Below, one piece after another: positions 20,188 to 27,988 of a DNA stretch of 64,000 nucleotides. Position 1 is the stretch's first letter, and each line of letters opens with the position of its first letter. This DNA is from Streptomyces sp. NBC_00273. Lineage in GTDB: Bacteria > Actinomycetota > Actinomycetes > Streptomycetales > Streptomycetaceae. The DNA lies in assembly GCF_036178145.1 (NCBI RefSeq), contig NZ_CP108067.1:186001-250000 (forward strand), in the 5' to 3' direction. The translations under genes and the position numbers were made by a program. The notes beneath the pieces were generated by a model. That model was not told the DNA's origin. It did no database searches and saw nothing but the letters and a program-made list of their open reading frames with translations.

Positions 20188-21531
20188 TCAGAGGCCCAGG
20201 AGGGCGGTGACGTGCTCCGTGAGGCGGGAGGTGCCGCCGGTGGTGAGGGCCTCGTGGCGGATCGCCTGGCGCGCGTCGTGGTCGAGGCGGGTGAGGGCCT
20301 CGTGGACGGCGGGGAGTGCGGGGAGCGTGACGGTCAGGCCGCTGATGCCGAGTGAGGCCAGTACTGCGGCGCCCACGGGGCTGGCCGCGAGGCCGCCGCA
20401 GGCGGTGACCGGCACACCGGCCGCGTGGGCGGTGTCGGTGACGTGGCCGACGGTGCGGCTCACCGCGACGTGCAGGGGGTCGATGTCGCGGGCGAGGGCA
20501 GGGTTGGTGCGTGAGGCCGCCAGGAGGTACTGGGTCAGGTCGTTGGTGCCGATGCTGAGGAAATCGACGTGCTCGACGAAGCGGTCGACGGCCAGCGCGC
20601 AGGCCGGCACCTCCACCATCACCCCGAGCGGCACCCTCGGCGCCCGGATCCGGGCCCGGACGTCCTCGGCGATCTCCGCGGCCCGGGTGAACTCCTCGGC
20701 GGTGGTGACCATCGGGAACATGATCCGCAACCGTCCCCCGGCTGCGGCCACGCGGTAGAGGGCCCGCAGTTGGGGGATCAGGAGGTCGTCCGGGCGGCGC
20801 AGGGCCAGGCGGATACCGCGGACTCCGAGGAAGGAGTTGTCCTCCTTGGGCAGGTTCAGGGCGGGGACCGGTTTGTCGCCGCCGATGTCGAGGGTCCGGA
20901 CGGTGATCTCCGCGTCCCCCACCGTCCGGGCCAGGTCGCGGTAGGCACAGTGGTGGGCGGCCTCGTCGGTGATGTCGGCCTCGCGTCCCAGGAAGAGGAG
21001 TTCGGTGGCCAGCAGCCCGATCCCGCTGGCGGCACTGCGCGCGAGTTGTTCGGCCTGGGATGGCTTCACGAACGTGGTGGAGAGGGTGACCCCGCCCGGG
21101 GCGGGTCCTGCGGCCAGGGCGGCTTCGCGTCGCAGCCGGTCCCGCTCGCCCCGCTCGCGTTCGCGGGCCGTCGCCGCCTGGAGGTCCGGGCCGTCCAGTC
21201 CGGCGTGCAGGAGGCCTCCGTCGCCGTCGAGCGCGCACAGGGTTCCCGGCCGCAGGGTCAGAATCCCGGAGCCCGCCGCGACGACGGCCGGGATGCCCAG
21301 GCCGTGCGCCACCTGCACCGTGTGGGAAGTGGGTCCCCCCTCGGCGGTGCAGAACCCGGCCACGAGGGCGAGGTCGAGGGCGGCGGTGTCCGTCGGGGTC
21401 AGGTCCTGGGCGACCAGGATGTACCGCCCTTGCGGCGCCGGGTCACCCAGGCGCCCCAGGGGCGCGACGACCCATCCCCGAGTCCCGGGGACGCCGCGGT
21501 GGGACTCCGCATTCTCGAACAGTCGCGTCAC
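20188..21531 (-). CDS. PTS enzyme I-like PEP phosphotransferase lacking the HPr-binding domain
   Basis: 447 residues from a GTG at 21531, one base from the stop of the upstream dehydrogenase. The longer open frame is its shadow. It contains the swivelling phosphohistidine domain (AEGGPTSHTVQVAHGLGIPA, His70) and the whole PEP-binding barrel: TELLFLGRE, RTLDIGGDKPVPALNLPKED, SFLGVRGIRLAL, MFPMVTTAEEF, GVMVEVPACA, SIGTNDLTQYLLA and a C-terminal VTACGG with the catalytic-type Cys378. Enzyme I is normally about 575 residues. The missing 130 or so include the helical subdomain that docks HPr. It should still form phosphohistidine from PEP but must have another acceptor. Its place in a sugar operon suggests a role in product formation. 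This is inference. Confidence 0.85.
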   Translation of the reverse strand: MTRLFENAESHRGVPGTRGWVVAPLGRLGDPAPQGRYILVAQDLTPTDTAALDLALVAGFCTAEGGPTSHTVQVAHGLGIPAVVAAGSGILTLRPGTLCALDGDGGLLHAGLDGPDLQAATARERERGERDRLRREAALAAGPAPGGVTLSTTFVKPSQAEQLARSAASGIGLLATELLFLGREADITDEAAHHCAYRDLARTVGDAEITVRTLDIGGDKPVPALNLPKEDNSFLGVRGIRLALRRPDDLLIPQLRALYRVAAAGGRLRIMFPMVTTAEEFTRAAEIAEDVRARIRAPRVPLGVMVEVPACALAVDRFVEHVDFLSIGTNDLTQYLLAASRTNPALARDIDPLHVAVSRTVGHVTDTAHAAGVPVTACGGLAASPVGAAVLASLGISGLTVTLPALPAVHEALTRLDHDARQAIRHEALTTGGTSRLTEHVTALLGL

Positions 21532-21532
21532 A

Positions 21533-22876
21533 TCAGGCCTCCGGGGCGGTGTGGTGGCGGAACGCCCCGAGCCTTTGGTGGTCCCACCCGGCGGCCCGCC
21601 AGCGGTTGGGGTCCAGGCAGCGGCGGGCGTCAATGACAGTCCGGGTGGTGCTGTCGACGAGGGAGGTAGGGTCCAGCGCGGTGTAGCGCGGCCAGTCAGT
21701 GGCCACCACCAACACACCCGCGCCAAGGAGAGCCTCCGCAGGAGCGTCGACCACCGTGAGGTCGGGGTGACGACGCCGCACCAGGTCATTGACGCTTGGG
21801 TCGTGAACACGGACGTCCGCTCCCGCACGGCGCATCCGCAGGGCGACGTCGAGCGCAGGCGAGTCGCTGATGTCCCCGACGAACGGTTTGAACGAGGCCC
21901 CCCAGACCGCCACGACCGCCCCGTCCAGACCACCAGGCAGTACGACGGCGGCGTGCTCGACAGCGAGCATTCGGCGCCTGGTGTTGGTGGCGTCCACGGT
22001 GGACAGGAACTCGGCAGCCGAACTCTCGCCCAGATCCGCGGCGCGCTCAGCGAAGGCACGGATGTCCTTGCCCAGGCACGAACCGCCCCAGCCGAGGCCT
22101 GCCGTCAAGCCAAACGACCCGATCCTCGGATCCAGCGCCATCGCTCTGGAGACGATCCCGAAGTCCGCGCCCGCCGCCTGGCAGACGTCGTCCACCAGGT
22201 TGGCGAACGACATCTTCGTGGACAAGAAGGCGTTGGAGGCCGCCTTGGTAAGGTCGGCGGTCACAAAGTCAGTGCTCAGGAGCTCCACTCCCGCCTCCAG
22301 CCAGCCGCCCCACACCCGTCGGACGACGCCCTCCACCACGGCCCGGTCGGCGTCCGACGATCCCAGCACGAGCCTTGCCGGGTGCAGCGTGGTCTCCATG
22401 GACAGCGCCTCGCGCAGGAAATCCGGGCTCCACCCCACCCTCAGCCGTACGCCCTCCGGGGCCTCGGCGGCCGCGAGGGCCGCCAACCGTGCACCGGCCC
22501 CGACCGGCACCGTCGACTTCCCGATCAACACCGCGTCCCGACTCAGGCGGCGGGCGATGGAGATGATGGCGTCCTCGACCGCGCTGAGGTCCATGCTCAT
22601 GGCCCCCTCGCGCTGCGGCGTCGACACCGCGAGGAAGAAGGCCTCGCCATGGGCCGCGGCCTCGTCGTAGGAGTCAGTGAAGCGCAGCCGGCCCGCCGCG
22701 GTGTGCTTGGCGATGTAATCCGTGACGCCCGGCTCGTCGAACGGGCAGCGTCCAGCCCGCAGCTCCTCCAGCGTCTCGGGATTGATGTCGACGCCGAGAA
22801 CGTCGTGCCCCAGCTCGGCCAGGGCGGCCAGATAGGGCACACCCAGACGGCCCATACCGATGACGATGACCTTCAT
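21533..22876 (-). CDS. UDP-glucose/GDP-mannose dehydrogenase family protein
   Basis: 447 residues. MKVIVIGMGRLGVPYLAALA opens the NAD-binding domain. VSTPQREGAMSMDLSAVEDA, IGKSTVPVGAGARLA and DFLREALSMETTLHPARLVLG follow. The dimer helix carries LTKAASNAFLSTKMSFANLV (catalytic Lys), and GWGGSCLGKD carries the catalytic Cys. It is clearly diverged from the dehydrogenase at 15.6 kb (different N-terminus, shorter spacing), so the two probably act on different nucleotide sugars or the second is specialised. Its stop codon is adjacent to the GTG of the enzyme I-like gene, which implies translational coupling. Confidence 0.87.
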   Translation of the reverse strand: MKVIVIGMGRLGVPYLAALAELGHDVLGVDINPETLEELRAGRCPFDEPGVTDYIAKHTAAGRLRFTDSYDEAAAHGEAFFLAVSTPQREGAMSMDLSAVEDAIISIARRLSRDAVLIGKSTVPVGAGARLAALAAAEAPEGVRLRVGWSPDFLREALSMETTLHPARLVLGSSDADRAVVEGVVRRVWGGWLEAGVELLSTDFVTADLTKAASNAFLSTKMSFANLVDDVCQAAGADFGIVSRAMALDPRIGSFGLTAGLGWGGSCLGKDIRAFAERAADLGESSAAEFLSTVDATNTRRRMLAVEHAAVVLPGGLDGAVVAVWGASFKPFVGDISDSPALDVALRMRRAGADVRVHDPSVNDLVRRRHPDLTVVDAPAEALLGAGVLVVATDWPRYTALDPTSLVDSTTRTVIDARRCLDPNRWRAAGWDHQRLGAFRHHTAPEA

Positions 22877-22972
22877 CCTGTTCCTCCCGTGATCCCGCGC
22901 CGTGCGCGGGGTTGTGGTTGCGGCGATACCGGATCCGGCATCGCCGGGCGGCCGCCATACGCGGGCGCGGTC

Positions 22973-23812
22973 TCAGCCCGCGGCTGGGCGGCGGCCGACG
23001 ATCACGGCGGCCTGGAGGTCGGCTTCGAAGACGCCGTCGGGGCGCGCGGCCATCAGCGTCCGGCGCATGTCCTCCTCGAACGCGCCCTGCCGGTCACCGA
23101 GCGTCGCCGCCGACGAGTAGGCGTACGTGCTCTGCAGGCCGACCAACTCATCGAGGGTGTAGGTCCGCCGGTAGTCCGCGCGCAGGACGGACAGCTGACG
23201 GAAGACGGACCGGCGGATGACCTCCTCGTGGCCACCGGCCGGCTCCACGTACGCGGTGGCCGGGCCCGCGAGGTTCACCGATCCCAGCCAGCGCAGGCGC
23301 AGCTGCTCAAGCAGCGGATGCCACCACTCGCGCTGCGTACCGGGAGCCCGGTACCCCACGACGGCGACGAACCCGCCCGGCCGGACGGCGCGGTCGAGGG
23401 CCGCCAAGACGCGCGGCCGGTCCATCCAGTGGAACGCGTCCGCGACGGTGGCCCCATCGAACAGCCCCGTGTCCGTCGCCAGGTCCGCCGCTTCGGTGGC
23501 ATCGGCCTGACACCAGGTGACCGACCGGACGCCGCGTACGTCCGCCCAGTCGCGGCCGGCGGCCAGCATTTCCTCCGACACGTCGACTGCGGTGACGGAG
23601 GCGCCGCGTTCGGCCAGGTCGAGGGCCAGAGTGCCCGGACCGCATCCAAGATCAAGGATGCGGGGCACCGTCGCGCTGCCGAACTGGCTCGCGATGTAGT
23701 CGACGACGGCTGGGGGGTGGGGGCGACGGTAGGTGACGTACGGCGCACCGCACGAGGCGAAGATGCCGCCGGCGTTCGTGTAGCCGGCGGTGCTGTGGAC
23801 GTCCTGATTCAC
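22973..23812 (-). CDS. Class I SAM-dependent methyltransferase
   Basis: 279 residues from a GTG at 23812, which has GGAGG five to six bases upstream. A more distant start at 23938 would add an unconserved stretch. Motif I is ILDLGCGPGTLALDLAE, motif II VTAVDVSEEMLAAG, and DATEAADL and TVADAFHWMDRPRVL follow, as in UbiE/ubiquinone-type and related small-molecule methyltransferases. It is the first well-supported gene of the leftward sugar operon, 96 bases upstream of the dehydrogenase, so it may methylate the final product or a sugar. The substrate cannot be told from sequence. Confidence 0.87.
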   Translation of the reverse strand: MNQDVHSTAGYTNAGGIFASCGAPYVTYRRPHPPAVVDYIASQFGSATVPRILDLGCGPGTLALDLAERGASVTAVDVSEEMLAAGRDWADVRGVRSVTWCQADATEAADLATDTGLFDGATVADAFHWMDRPRVLAALDRAVRPGGFVAVVGYRAPGTQREWWHPLLEQLRLRWLGSVNLAGPATAYVEPAGGHEEVIRRSVFRQLSVLRADYRRTYTLDELVGLQSTYAYSSAATLGDRQGAFEEDMRRTLMAARPDGVFEADLQAAVIVGRRPAAG

Positions 23813-24028
23813 GGAAGCCTCCAAGGCCCGCCCGTTTGCAGCGGGCAGGCTGAAGCAGGTGTGCAGTGACAAGGGGTGGTCGCGCCCGACCGCGCGGCCG
23901 AAGGAGAACTCCTGAAGGACGGCCAGCGCCGGGGACACCGACCAGTACTGGCCCGGGACGTTCCGTGAGCGTGTCCCCCACAGGGGTCGTGCGGCGGGCC
24001 GCTCCTTACCGGTGCGGGACGATCCTTC

Positions 24029-24235
24029 TTAGCCGTCGACAGGCGCGCCGGGAGTGGGACGCGTCCTCGAAGCGCCGCACGTGGCCCCGGGTCCGTCGCC
24101 TTGTCCCACTGCCTCCTCGTCCGCAGTCAGCGGGTCAGGGTCGTCGAGCGTGAGGAAGCGAGCCCATCCGGCCTCGGCGCGGGCGAGCAACTCCGGGCTG
24201 GGACCTAACGGAGAGGGAAAGGGCGGTCCGGGCAT
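24029..24235 (-). CDS. Small hypothetical protein upstream of the sugar operon
   Basis: 68 residues. The ATG at 24235 has GGAGGG five bases upstream. The core (SPELLARAEAGWARFLTLDD, then PDPLTADEEAV) reads as a short helical protein. The rest is Gly/Pro-rich. It lies 216 bases before the methyltransferase on the same strand and could be the first gene of that operon. No family recognised. Confidence 0.4.
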   Translation of the reverse strand: MPGPPFPSPLGPSPELLARAEAGWARFLTLDDPDPLTADEEAVGQGDGPGATCGASRTRPTPGAPVDG

Positions 24236-24390
24236 GGGTGTCCCTCCGCGGACGAAAAGGGGGTGCAGCGGACCTCGGCGCCTTGGGTCCAGCGGCCGAC
24301 TGCATCAGGGGGAGGCCATCCGGATCCGGCGGCCGACAGCCAGTGAACGCCTCCGCACACCGTGCAGGAGACTCCAGCAGGTGACTCCAA
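24205..24390 (-). CDS. Possible small cysteine-containing protein
   Basis: 61 residues from a TTG. It has a CTVCGGVHWLS pair and a later RCTPF cysteine, which could be a small metal-binding peptide. It overlaps the start of the next small gene by about 30 bases, and its last residues run through that gene's ribosome-binding site. Weakly supported. Confidence 0.28.
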   Translation of the reverse strand: MESPAGVSCTVCGGVHWLSAAGSGWPPPDAVGRWTQGAEVRCTPFSSAEGHPCPDRPFPLR

Positions 24391-24449
24391 CCCGGAGTCG
24401 GCTGTCGGCGCCGGGCCCTAGCATCGAACCAGCCGCGTGAAAGGGGCCC

Positions 24450-25670
24450 ATGATGGGCAGTCAGGGACTGGATCCGCCGACTGTCGCCGCCGGCCTACTC
24501 GACGACGAGCGCATGCTCAAGGCCCTGGCCGAGCGGGACATGGGCACCCTGTTCACGCTCCTCAACACCCGCGGCGTGAGCACACGCAAGCTCGCCGCCG
24601 CCGCGGACATCAGCCAGGGCCGCCTCTACGACTACATGAACGGCAACTGCCGCGTGGAGAAGCTCTCGGTATTCGAGCAAATCGCCGACGGACTCCGCAT
24701 CCCCGGCCACCTCCTCGGCCTTGCCCGCAGGCCCTGGGAACCCGCGCCCGAGCCCTCAGCGCCGGCCATCAGCGATCTGCCCGCGGACACCAGTGATCTT
24801 GAGGCGATCGACGCGTTCCGCGACGCGGACCGCCGAAGCGGCGGCGGCCTTCTCTACGCGGCCGTGACCCGGCACCTGACAGACCAGATCGCACCCCGCC
24901 TCGTCGACACCGCCAGCGGTCCCGGCGTCTTCGCGGCGGCCGCGGCCATCACCGAGATGGCCGGCTGGATGGCCCACGACTCCGCCCACGACGACCTCGC
25001 CGTCAAACACCTCACCCGCGCGCTCCCGCTCGCCAGGGTCTCCGGCGACGCACCGCTCGCCGCCAACATCGCCGCGAGCACCAGCCACCTCACCCTGCAC
25101 ACCAACGACCGACCGGGAGCAGCCCGCTGGGCCAGGACCGGTTTACACCTTGCCGCCCAGGGTCCCCGCATCCCCGCCCTCACCGCGCGCCTGCACACCA
25201 TGACCGCCCGCGCCCTGGCCGCAGCAGCCCAGCACTCCCCCGCCCGGCAAGCCCTCGACCAGGCCGAAGCGGCCATCGCGGAACCTGCGGACGCTGTACA
25301 CCCCTGGCTCAGCCCGTTCGACACCGCCGCGCTGGCCAGCGAATCCGCGCTGATCCTCAAAGACCTCGGCCGCTACGATCAGGCTCTCGGCCAGGCCGAG
25401 TATGCCCTCGCCCTGCGCGAGGCAGGCCGTGCCCGCTCCCTGGCCCTGACCCGGATCACCCTGGCCGACATCCATATCCGCCGCGGCGACCTCACCGCCG
25501 CTGTGAAGGTCGGCCACGACCTCCTCGCCACCAGCCCCACTCTCAGCTCCGTACGCGTCATCCAACAGCTCGACGACCTGCGCCGCCGCCTCGAACCCCA
25601 CACGGCGTACGGGCCGGTCGGCCAGTACCTGGTGCGATTCGACGACGCGCGCCGGGCCAGAAGCTCCTGA
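24450..25670 (+). CDS. XRE-family regulator with TPR-like C-terminal domain
   Basis: 406 residues. The N-terminal 80 form an XRE helix-turn-helix (STRKLAAAADISQGRLYDYM as the recognition region). The remainder is a helical repeat domain with the alternating helix pairs typical of TPR sensors (AVKHLTRALPLARVSGDAPL, ALDQAEAAIAEPADAV, YDQALGQAEYALALREAGRA). Such regulators respond to peptides or small ligands and are frequent in Streptomyces. It is followed, 39 bases later, by a NUDIX gene in the same direction, a pairing I have met elsewhere in the genus. It is divergent from the sugar operon and is a candidate regulator of it, by position only. Confidence 0.85.
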   Translation: MMGSQGLDPPTVAAGLLDDERMLKALAERDMGTLFTLLNTRGVSTRKLAAAADISQGRLYDYMNGNCRVEKLSVFEQIADGLRIPGHLLGLARRPWEPAPEPSAPAISDLPADTSDLEAIDAFRDADRRSGGGLLYAAVTRHLTDQIAPRLVDTASGPGVFAAAAAITEMAGWMAHDSAHDDLAVKHLTRALPLARVSGDAPLAANIAASTSHLTLHTNDRPGAARWARTGLHLAAQGPRIPALTARLHTMTARALAAAAQHSPARQALDQAEAAIAEPADAVHPWLSPFDTAALASESALILKDLGRYDQALGQAEYALALREAGRARSLALTRITLADIHIRRGDLTAAVKVGHDLLATSPTLSSVRVIQQLDDLRRRLEPHTAYGPVGQYLVRFDDARRARSS

Positions 25671-25709
25671 TGGCCGACATCATCACCGCGCCCAGGAGAA
25701 ACGCCGCCC

Positions 25710-26243
25710 ATGAGGCCCACGCCCGATGACCCCGATGCCTGGTACGCCTACCTCGCCGAGGGCAACCGCACCCAGGCCCGCAAACGCGTCGCGGCCGACG
25801 CACTGATCCGCAATCGGGCTGGCCACGTGCTCCTGGTCAAGCCCACCTACAAGCCTGGCTGGGACCTGCCCGGCGGAATGGCCGAGGCCAACGAGGCGCC
25901 CGAAGCCGCTCTCGCACGCGAACTGCGCGAGGAACTCGGCCTGGACGCAGCTCTCCGCGGACTCCTCGTCGTCGACTGGGTGCCACCCCACGGCCCGTGG
26001 GACGACCAGCTCTCCTTCGTTTTCGACGCCGGAACCCTGGATGACGACGAAGCCGCCCGAGTCCGCCCGCAAGACGACGAGCTCTCCGAAGCCGCTTTCC
26101 TCCCCATCGATAAAGCCCTCGTACTTCTTCGCAACCGGATGCGGAACCGGCTCGCCGCCGCCGTCCAGGCCCGCAAGGCCGGGCGTCCCGTGTATCTGCA
26201 CGACGGCCACTCAAACCTCCCCACGCAGCTGGATCCCAGCTGA
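25710..26243 (+). CDS. NUDIX hydrolase
   Basis: 177 residues with a complete Nudix box at residues 55-78 (GGMAEANEAP, then LARELREELGL, with the metal-binding glutamates). The fold is otherwise standard (VAADALIRNRAGHVLLVKPT, YKPGWDLP before the box; VDWVPPHGPWDDQLSFVFDA after). Members hydrolyse nucleoside diphosphates linked to another moiety. It lies in one unit with the XRE/TPR regulator. The substrate is unknown. A nucleotide-sugar or oxidised nucleotide is possible. Confidence 0.9.
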   Translation: MRPTPDDPDAWYAYLAEGNRTQARKRVAADALIRNRAGHVLLVKPTYKPGWDLPGGMAEANEAPEAALARELREELGLDAALRGLLVVDWVPPHGPWDDQLSFVFDAGTLDDDEAARVRPQDDELSEAAFLPIDKALVLLRNRMRNRLAAAVQARKAGRPVYLHDGHSNLPTQLDPS

Positions 26244-26360
26244 GCCTTACCGTCCCATACCTGGCACAACGGCCGCCTGACCCACCGTGACCGGCCTGGA
26301 GACCATCCGCGGCGGAACCGCGGTCACGAGGCGAGGGCAACAGCCGAGCTGGAACCGCCA

Positions 26361-26525
26361 ATGTACGCCCCGCACGCCCGGATCCTCGCGTCCGGGCACG
26401 TCATCGCCGGCCTCACCCCGACAACGGCCCAGCAGGTGACCGAAGCGCTGAACACCCGCCCGGCGCCCGCTGCTCCGCCGCTGCGGGCTCGGGCACGGCT
26501 GGAAGGCATCGAGGCCAGCCGCTGA
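26361..26525 (+). CDS. Small hypothetical protein, possibly truncated
   Basis: 54 residues (MYAPHARILASGHVIAGLTP, TTAQQVTEALNTRPAP, RARARLEGIEASR). Coherent helical sequence, but no convincing ribosome-binding site is visible and similar sequence may begin further upstream in another frame. It stands among remnants between the NUDIX gene and an IstB fragment. Confidence 0.35.
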   Translation: MYAPHARILASGHVIAGLTPTTAQQVTEALNTRPAPAAPPLRARARLEGIEASR

Positions 26526-26539
26526 ACGGCCCGGACTGC

Positions 26540-26735
26540 CGGACTCATTCAGTCCGTACTGCTTGACGTGCTCCGTCACCGCGTCACCGAAGACGACCGC
26601 CGCCTCCAGCCAGTGGCGCCACTGCTCCGCCGAGTACGGCTCCTGCAGCGCCTCGATGCGCGCTGCCTCGCTGGCCAGCTTGAGCTCGACGAGTCTCTGC
26701 CGGGCCGTCGGTTCGTCTACTTGTTCGTCTGCCAC
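26540..26735 (-). pseudogene. N-terminal part of a small Streptomyces hypothetical
   Basis: From a GTG at 26735 the frame reads VADEQVDEPTARQRLVELKL, ASEAARIEALQEPYSAEQWR and AAVVFGDAVTEHVKQYGLN, a helical protein type common in streptomycetes. After about 65 residues it turns into low-complexity sequence, which suggests a deletion junction near 26540. Confidence 0.4.
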
Positions 26736-26866
26736 GCCCGGATCCAAGGCGCCGGGTACGACAGTGCCCCGTAGCCACTCGCCGAGGATCTCCTCCTACC
26801 CAGGTGTCCCCGTGCGGCCAGCCACCACGAGCTCCGAATCGCATCGCTGATCACGGGGAGATACCT

Positions 26867-27000
26867 TCTCCAACGACATCGTGCCCACCGCGATGATCGA
26901 CCGGCTCGTCCACCACGCCGAGGTCCTGACCCTCACCAGCTGCTCCTACCGCACCCGCCAGTGACGTGAACTCCTCGCCAAGGAGAACCGCGTGCCCGCC
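26867..27000 (+). pseudogene. IS21 IstB C-terminal remnant
   Basis: FSNDIVPTAMIDRLVHHAEV followed by LTLTSCSYRTRQ, a stop, then RELLAKENR in the same frame. This is the C-terminal end of IstB-type ATPases, which usually reads AMIDRLVHHAEVLTL, GDSYR and then a basic tail. Only about 40 residues remain and the frame contains a stop codon, so it is a relic of a different IS21 element from the one at 56 kb. Confidence 0.7.
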
Positions 27001-27036
27001 GCGGCTGATCCAGTCCACACCGCTGCACACCGCTGG

Positions 27037-27393
27037 TCACAGGGACCACTGGCAATACAGGCGAAGGCCTGCAGCCCCAGCGCGCCGGGCCAGGCCCGCC
27101 AAGGCCTCCAGGACGCCAAGTGCCGTCTGAGCGTCAACCTGGCACTGCTGCAGTTCGGCCGTCATGGACCACGACTCGGCAGCGCGCGCCAAGTCGGCGG
27201 GCGCTGCCGCAGCGAGAGCCCCGCCCAGGGAGTCCGACAGGCTGAACACCAGCGAGACGTCGTCCTCCGGAGAAGACAGCAGCTGCCCTGACCGGGGGCG
27301 TTGGCTGGCTTCCTCATAGCCGCAGTCCGTGAGGATCGCTTCGAGCTGAGCGACGACGACCACCGGGTCGATGTTCTTAGAAGCGATTCCCAA
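27037..27393 (-). CDS. Hypothetical protein
   Basis: 118 residues. The sequence opens IDPVVVVAQLEAILTDCGYE and alternates beta (DDVSLVFSLSDSLGGAL) with alpha (TALGVLEALAGLARRAGAAG) segments. There are no transmembrane, cofactor or catalytic motifs. The last residues (LYCQWSL) are not disordered, so the end may be natural. A small immunity-type protein would fit the size and context, but I cannot assign a family. Confidence 0.5.
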   Translation of the reverse strand: MGIASKNIDPVVVVAQLEAILTDCGYEEASQRPRSGQLLSSPEDDVSLVFSLSDSLGGALAAAAPADLARAAESWSMTAELQQCQVDAQTALGVLEALAGLARRAGAAGLRLYCQWSL

Positions 27394-27505
27394 ACCGAAG
27401 GTAGCGTCACGTTTTCCCAGGTGAGGTGGTGTGTCCGTCGCCCGGTAGGCATGCTCGTGCCGTCGTGTCGGTGCGGGGTGTGCCTGGAGGTGGCGGATAC
27501 CGTCG

Positions 27506-27988
27506 GTGCTGGGGGTGTTGGAGAGGCGCGAGCGAGTGGCGCTGGCCCAAGCGGAGGAGTTGCGGGCCGAGCTGGAGCGGGTTCAGGCTGCCGTGGTCGA
27601 GGCGGATGAGGCCGCACGGCGCGCGGTCATCGCTCGCGAGGAGATCGTCGCGGCCCTGGCCGAGGCGGCCGAGGAAGCCGGCGCGTCTGGTGCGGCGGTG
27701 GATGTGCCGGCCATGGGGGTCGCCGGGTCGCGGGTGGAGGTCCCTCTGTGGAGCGAGGGGTTGGAGATCGAAGTGCTTCCGCATGACTGCGCGCGGATCG
27801 TGGCCCTGGTCGAGGAGGACGCCGCCGGCGGCGGGCAGGGGGTGCGGGCCCGGGCAATGCGCGAGCATCTGGGCTGGCCGGCGAGTGACGCGAAGGAGCA
27901 GGCCGCGCGGTTTCGGGCGAAGCGGTTGGTCGAGCGGGGCTGGCTGACCGAGGGGCGGCCGGGGCTGTTCAGGCCGCGGACCGCTTGA
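27506..27988 (+). CDS. Coiled-coil/winged-helix protein associated with IS5
   Basis: 160 residues. Residues 1-55 are a heptad-rich coiled coil (LERRERVALAQAEELRAELE, RVQAAVVEADEAARRAVIAR). Residues 95-155 resemble a winged helix (VRARAMREHLGWPASDAKEQ, RFRAKRLVERGWLTEGRPGL). Related proteins are often found beside IS5-type transposases in Streptomyces, and here its end overlaps the end of the convergent transposase by 20 bases. It may be an accessory or regulator of the element. Start uncertain within the first few codons. Confidence 0.6.
   Translation: MLGVLERRERVALAQAEELRAELERVQAAVVEADEAARRAVIAREEIVAALAEAAEEAGASGAAVDVPAMGVAGSRVEVPLWSEGLEIEVLPHDCARIVALVEEDAAGGGQGVRARAMREHLGWPASDAKEQAARFRAKRLVERGWLTEGRPGLFRPRTA

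Noticed and set aside
21532..22059. N-terminal extension of the enzyme I-like protein
   Set aside because: It overlaps the upstream dehydrogenase in another frame and has no resemblance to the HPr-binding domain; the GTG at 21531 directly after the dehydrogenase stop fits better.
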